Notes under the pieces: generated by a model | The model's input: only the letters and a program-made list of their open reading frames with translations | Database searches by the model: none | What the model was told of the DNA's origin: nothing | Part shown: positions 59,650 through 64,000 of the stretch, one piece after another | Position numbering within the stretch: the stretch's first letter is position 1 | Layout: the number at the start of each line of letters is the position of its first letter | NCBI GenBank assembly: GCA_944470555.2 | Contig: OX104127.1 | Coordinates: 53,786,140 to 53,850,139 of the forward strand | Source: Heterobilharzia americana | Lineage: Eukaryota > Platyhelminthes > Trematoda > Strigeidida > Schistosomatidae | DNA: 64,000 nucleotides | Direction: 5' to 3' | Position numbers and translations under genes: made by a program

Positions 59650-60030
59650 CCGCCAACCTTCGCATTATTTTCTCTAACAAGAAAAGTTTTGGTCAATGCA
59701 TGTATACTAGTTTACTTGCTTTTGTGTAGCTGAGTACATCGGTCGTAACATGCGTCCGCTTCTAAAACGTGCCCACAAACACTATCCAGCCTGACTAGCA
59801 AAGGGAGGACGGAAATATATCTTCAGTTCAATAACAGAACACTTCATGAACCCAGGCCACTTAGCTCTTCTTAAGAGCTCATTCACAATCCTCTACAGCG
59901 TTCAGTCATACCACTCGAAGGGAGTAACATCAAGGCATTCGTTTATAGCTGAAGCACTAGCCATCCAGAAGTTAAGACCAACGTTATGCATCCAATAAAG
60001 GTACGTCCAACCATTATCTTTGCCATGGTC
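59650..60030 (+). pseudogene. Penelope-like element, GIY-YIG tail
   Basis: Plus-strand AEYIGRNMRPLLKRAHKHYP (YIG, Arg), then a stop, AKGGRKYIFSSITEHFMNPG, FIAEALAIQKLRPTLCIQ and YVQPLSLPWSS. The last words match the end of the 45-kb copy, so it belongs to the same lineage. Upstream RT is absent. Confidence 0.75.
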
Positions 60031-62735
60031 ATCATAAAGCCTTGATCGTCATAGGTTCATCCTGTATTAAATGACTATTCATGTATTTCCATATTCTCCG
60101 GTTTATTCTCCTACTCGATCGTAGATTTAACCTGCATTACGCAATCACAAATTTATCTTCCTACTCTGTTATAGGTTTATCCGGTATTGCATAATTGCAT
60201 TTAATTTCATAATCCCTTGGCTATTTTCCCACTGTAAACCCAAATGTGTAATAATCAACTTCCTTAGATATTCGATATATTTTACCTCCAAACCGGAAAT
60301 AAGTATGGAACGTTCTGCCCACTGTCACATACATTCACCAACGTACTGTCGAAAAGTAAAAATTTTCTTCGCTGGAACCATACCATTCTTGGTTAATTTA
60401 GCCTAATGTACATGCAACTTCTGTTAAATAAAACGTTGCGATACTTTCATATTATGGTTGTAATTTTCATATTAACTTACTAAATGATTGGAATATTAAT
60501 CACAGTATCAGACAGAAGGGTTGGAAAACATCAACCCTACAAACAGTACGCTTCTCCTTGTTCTGCACTATTCTGATGCCAGCAGCATATGTTCTGCTTG
60601 CGAAGCACAAGGAAATCCGTATGTGATTGGCCTCAAACAGATGTTCATTGGGCTGAGATCCTTAAAGAGGAAGTAACTTTACAAAGCATCAGTAGCAGAG
60701 AGTTAACAACTCCCTTCACACCTATATCAATACTCAAGTTCCTTCTGACTACTATCAACCCTCCACATCTTTGACTCCTAATCTTGCTTAACCCCTCTCA
60801 GGTAATAATCCTACACCTTCTTTAGTTTCTTAAAGCTATAATGCCCATAATGAAGATGATGCTTCACATAAAAATATATTTGGTCTATTAAAGCCGCACT
60901 TCAAACTACATAGTGGAGCCTTTAATGACCGCATCCTTCGTCAGATTTCGCAGTAAGCATCTCTACTTAAAACTCTGACATCGGCTATGGGCGTATGCGG
61001 TATTCTCCAGACACGCGATCACGACGCAACTGTAGTTATCCATACTCAGCGTTACATAACCAATGTAGTGGATCTGCAAATATCATCAGTCAGGCTTGGG
61101 AGATTTCTCAGCTAGTTCCTACAATCTTGATGGTGTATTTGAAGCGTTAACGTCTAAGGTACGAATTGGACAGCTCGATTGAATACCGATTGAAAATCAA
61201 CTGCAGGCTGTCCCAGTAAATGACCTAGTGAGAACTAAAAAAAACAGTAAAACTCACTATAGTCTCTTTGTAATCTCTTCTTTTGCATACACTGACTGCA
61301 GTTTACATGAAATGAATGATGAATTTTATCGAAAACTCCATAACACTCACTGAAAGTTAATATTTAAGTTATACTTGTCGTAGCGGATAGCTTAAAAGGG
61401 TAGGAAGGAACTTTTCTTATACAAACACCCATTTATAACCTACGCGAACTTCAAACTTAAGGACAAACAGTGTTTGAATTCGCTTCTATCGACTTGACAT
61501 CAACAGCCGACACAGACAGACAAAATTTCTACCACATATCTCTAGAGAGGGTCTCTGGAAGATCATCACTACTTCTGGAGCATGTGCTTAGACAGTGATT
61601 ATGTGTTGGCTCGAGAATGCGTATACCTGCAACTCAGTGGACATAAAATAACTTCGACTGGAAGGCTCTTGGAAGTGCACCTGCTTGATGAGAATAATAA
61701 ACTGGTTTTCAACGAGACACTGATTAGACAGTGATCGAAACAGAAGGATATCACTCATCCGGAATATGTCTGGCCCCATATACAGCCCGCCATAAAAACA
61801 GCGTTAAAGACAGTAAATAACTTTCGGTAAGAGGTTAGAAAGGGTTAGTGGATCTCAACAACTTCTTTTGAACCAATGAATGTGACTGTATGCATTCCAG
61901 CAGGCCCCAAACACAATGAATATTGGAAGCGAATCTGAGATAGGTTGTCAGAGAGTCTGTGCAATGACTGAATACACTGGTGGGTAATGAAGCCCAGGGT
62001 GATGCATAACAGTCAACAGGAGGTGGGGGCAAAAACTTCGGTGGTTAGTGACACTGCAGGGTTGGAGGAAGGGTCTGCAATTTACTCGTAGACCAGTTAA
62101 GTAGAATGGTAGGTGAAACACTTCAAATGACTTAGCTACTATTCCATTGCCCACTATCATTGGATCCTTAATGGAACATTCATAGGTCATCCAATTTTGT
62201 CAACACTGACACGGCAGTAAGTTGGAACGAGAAAGAGAAGCAAGGCTACATAGGCTAGTACTAGAGGTATTTAGAAATAGTCGTCAAGGATTATTGGTTG
62301 AATTAACTGAAGTGTTTGTTAGTGAATGGATATCAGTTGTGATACCCTGAGAATGATCTCAGTAGCTCCTGTGATAACCACAGAAAAGTGGAGGACATAA
62401 AAGTGCTTCAGATGTTCAACCACTATTATCTTGATGGCACTGATCAGTTGTCGTCAAAATGCCACGTCAGTGATCCAGAAATCATACCTGGAGTCAGTCA
62501 GTTGAAATATTTGTAAACCATTACTGGTCACTAACTTTCCCATTGCACGTTAGCTGAAATAGCTTCAGAAAAGACGCGATCAGACTAAAACATTGTATCG
62601 GTCTAACAAGTCTCGGACTGTTAGTCTTCACCGTTGGGATCTGCATAACAACCGAATTTGATGGCTGGGAACTCGAAGCAGTATCCTTTCCAATGGTATA
62701 TGCATCCACACATAACCTTCATGCTAATAAATGTT
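60031..62735. other. 2.7 kb without recognisable gene or repeat
   Basis: Short open frames at 60589-60774 (+), 61588-61779 (-) and 61948-62190 (-) show no motif. The base composition is less AT-skewed between 61000 and 62700 than in the introns. It may be an old, unclassified element or unique intergenic DNA. Confidence 0.45.
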
Positions 62736-62739
62736 GTTG

Positions 62740-63110
62740 CTTGTATTGCCCCGTGGTCGAGTGAACCGAACTGATCGACCTCTTTTGATATATGGGCTCC
62801 AGCTAGAATGCCGCGATATTCCCTGTGTTTCAATTATATGTTATTGATGGAGACCAATCAATTAGGTCGGCTAAAACATTAGATAAGACGAACAACAACA
62901 TTCAAACCATAACCATCGCACAAGAATCGACTACCGTAATTCGCTGATCAAGTGGGTAACGCTCTAGCGTTTGAGGCGATCGATCCCGAGTTCGAGGCCT
63001 AGTGGAAACATTACCGCTCACTAGGAGGTAGGTACATCCATCTGACGGGTCCCAAGTGGGAAGAAACGCGCGTTCTGGATTCCACTTTTAGCCACTACCC
63101 GCCATTACAT
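62740..63110. mobile_element. Sm-alpha unit, hammerhead A9 mutated
   Basis: Minus tail (gaactgatcgacctcttttgatatatgggctcc), then a plus tRNA-like head (cgctgatcaagtgggtaacg, B-box-like gagttcgagg) and a hammerhead reading CTGACGG...GAAACGCGCGTT, with A9 and the cleavage C both changed. Confidence 0.65.
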
Positions 63111-63710
63111 CATTCTAATAGTTATTTCACATTTTTTCATTGATTTACCCTCCCCTTCTTCTCATCCTATGACTTTTCATTACGTTCTTTCGGTATTTCC
63201 TCTCGTTTGTTTTACTGTGCTGATTTAATGTATATTCGCTTAGGCCATTACACAACGATATCACGTCTCGTATTGATATTTTTTGACTGATCTCTCTTCA
63301 CATAGGAAAGTCAAATGTGAAGTTGTCCATTAAAGACAACAAATAACTCACTAGACGCCAATTATCACATGACAACTACAATTATATTAAAGGTAGTTCA
63401 GTGTGATTACCCCCACACTCTCGACCCTTTTTACTCCTTATTTACACTTTCCCTCGAGATAATCACTGACGAATGACTAAATAATTATTTAACAGGCAGT
63501 ATTAGTAAAACGCTTGTTATTCTGTGTCATTATCACTCTTCAAGGGATCGAAGACCAGATCGAACCAGATCCATTCAATTTATCCTATAATAATACTGAT
63601 TATAGATAGCGTCAAAAAGCAAACAATTCATTACTAAAATCATGAAACAGAAGAGCAGCTAAAATAGTTCAAGCACAGAACTAATGAAGATATTAGGCAA
63701 TAAGCAAACA
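63111..63710. other. Nothing recognised
   Basis: AT-rich, no feature recognised. Confidence 0.45.
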
Positions 63711-63835
63711 TGCCATCCCAATTCCAGCTGTGTTGAGGATTCTACGTAAAGTTCCTGAGGTACCCTTCTGATAGGGTAATACAATGGAGGTTGTGAACTT
63801 CTTTCTACTCGTGTTGTCATCATTGTTCGCATACA
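63711..63835 (-). mobile_element. PLE fragment
   Basis: Minus strand encodes TSIVLPYQKGTSGTLRRILN and TAGIGMA, equal to the LPY...LLRPLGIGV block of PLEs. It parallels 30640-30770. Confidence 0.55.
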
Positions 63836-64000
63836 TGTATGTGACTGTTATTTTTTCGTTTTTTTGTGTGTCCGTAAGAATTTCTTAATAAACTGCGGAG
63901 GATAATTATTAACTATTAGCGCCTCTTTTACGTGTTTCAATTCCTTGTTTAGGTTCTTGTTCTGACTAGTCAGTTTTCTAGCTCTATCATTTAGACATTT

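Overview
This window is host genomic DNA from a trematode, most likely a Schistosoma species. It is AT-rich, with short exons separated by introns of 3 to 15 kb. Its repeats are those known from blood flukes: Sm-alpha-type SINEs with hammerhead ribozymes, SR2/RTE-type and CR1-like non-LTR retrotransposons, and several lineages of Penelope-like elements (PLEs) with GIY-YIG endonuclease tails. I cannot fix the species from sequence alone.

One protein-coding gene is clearly supported. It lies on the + strand as six exons: 4402-4481, 17234-17454, 20338-20775, 28760-29011, 34340-35295 and 49776-50433. They encode about 865 C-terminal residues of a Ras GTPase-activating protein of the SynGAP/DAB2IP/RASAL2 type. 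Seen in order are the arginine-finger segment, the rest of the RasGAP domain with FLRFICPAI, a disordered Ser/Asn/His-rich region, and a C-terminal coiled coil, then a stop and an AATAAA signal. All splice phases agree. The first two exons (a and b) contain no ATG-initiated frame that could mark the start, so the 5' end (usually PH and C2 domains) lies upstream of the window. Exon c carries one apparent single-base deletion in an A run.

The rest is dense, nested repeat. 0-4.4 kb: a giant TGTA array and SINEs. 4.5-17 kb (intron 1): a foldback transposon with ~0.48-kb arms split by two TSD-flanked insertions, then PLE, SR2 and CR1-like copies. 14.5-18.3 kb: two nearly identical 0.8-kb inverted repeats that bracket exon b. 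20.8-28.7 kb (intron 3): an inverted pair of SR2 copies, each with a long GGCT array, plus PLE tails. 29-34.3 kb and 35.3-49.8 kb (introns 4 and 5): more SR2, PLE and SINE copies. 50.5-64 kb: downstream flank, with further retroelement debris and no recognisable host gene.

The observations I find most worth following are: exon b enclosed by long inverted repeats, a layout that favours exon circularisation or skipping; the repeated birth and growth of a GGCT array at one site of the SR2 reading frame; the nested foldback element; paired, opposite-facing hammerhead ribozyme motifs in the SINEs; and PLE remnants with inverted, hammerhead-like ends. I do not see a new defence-type or biosynthetic system here.
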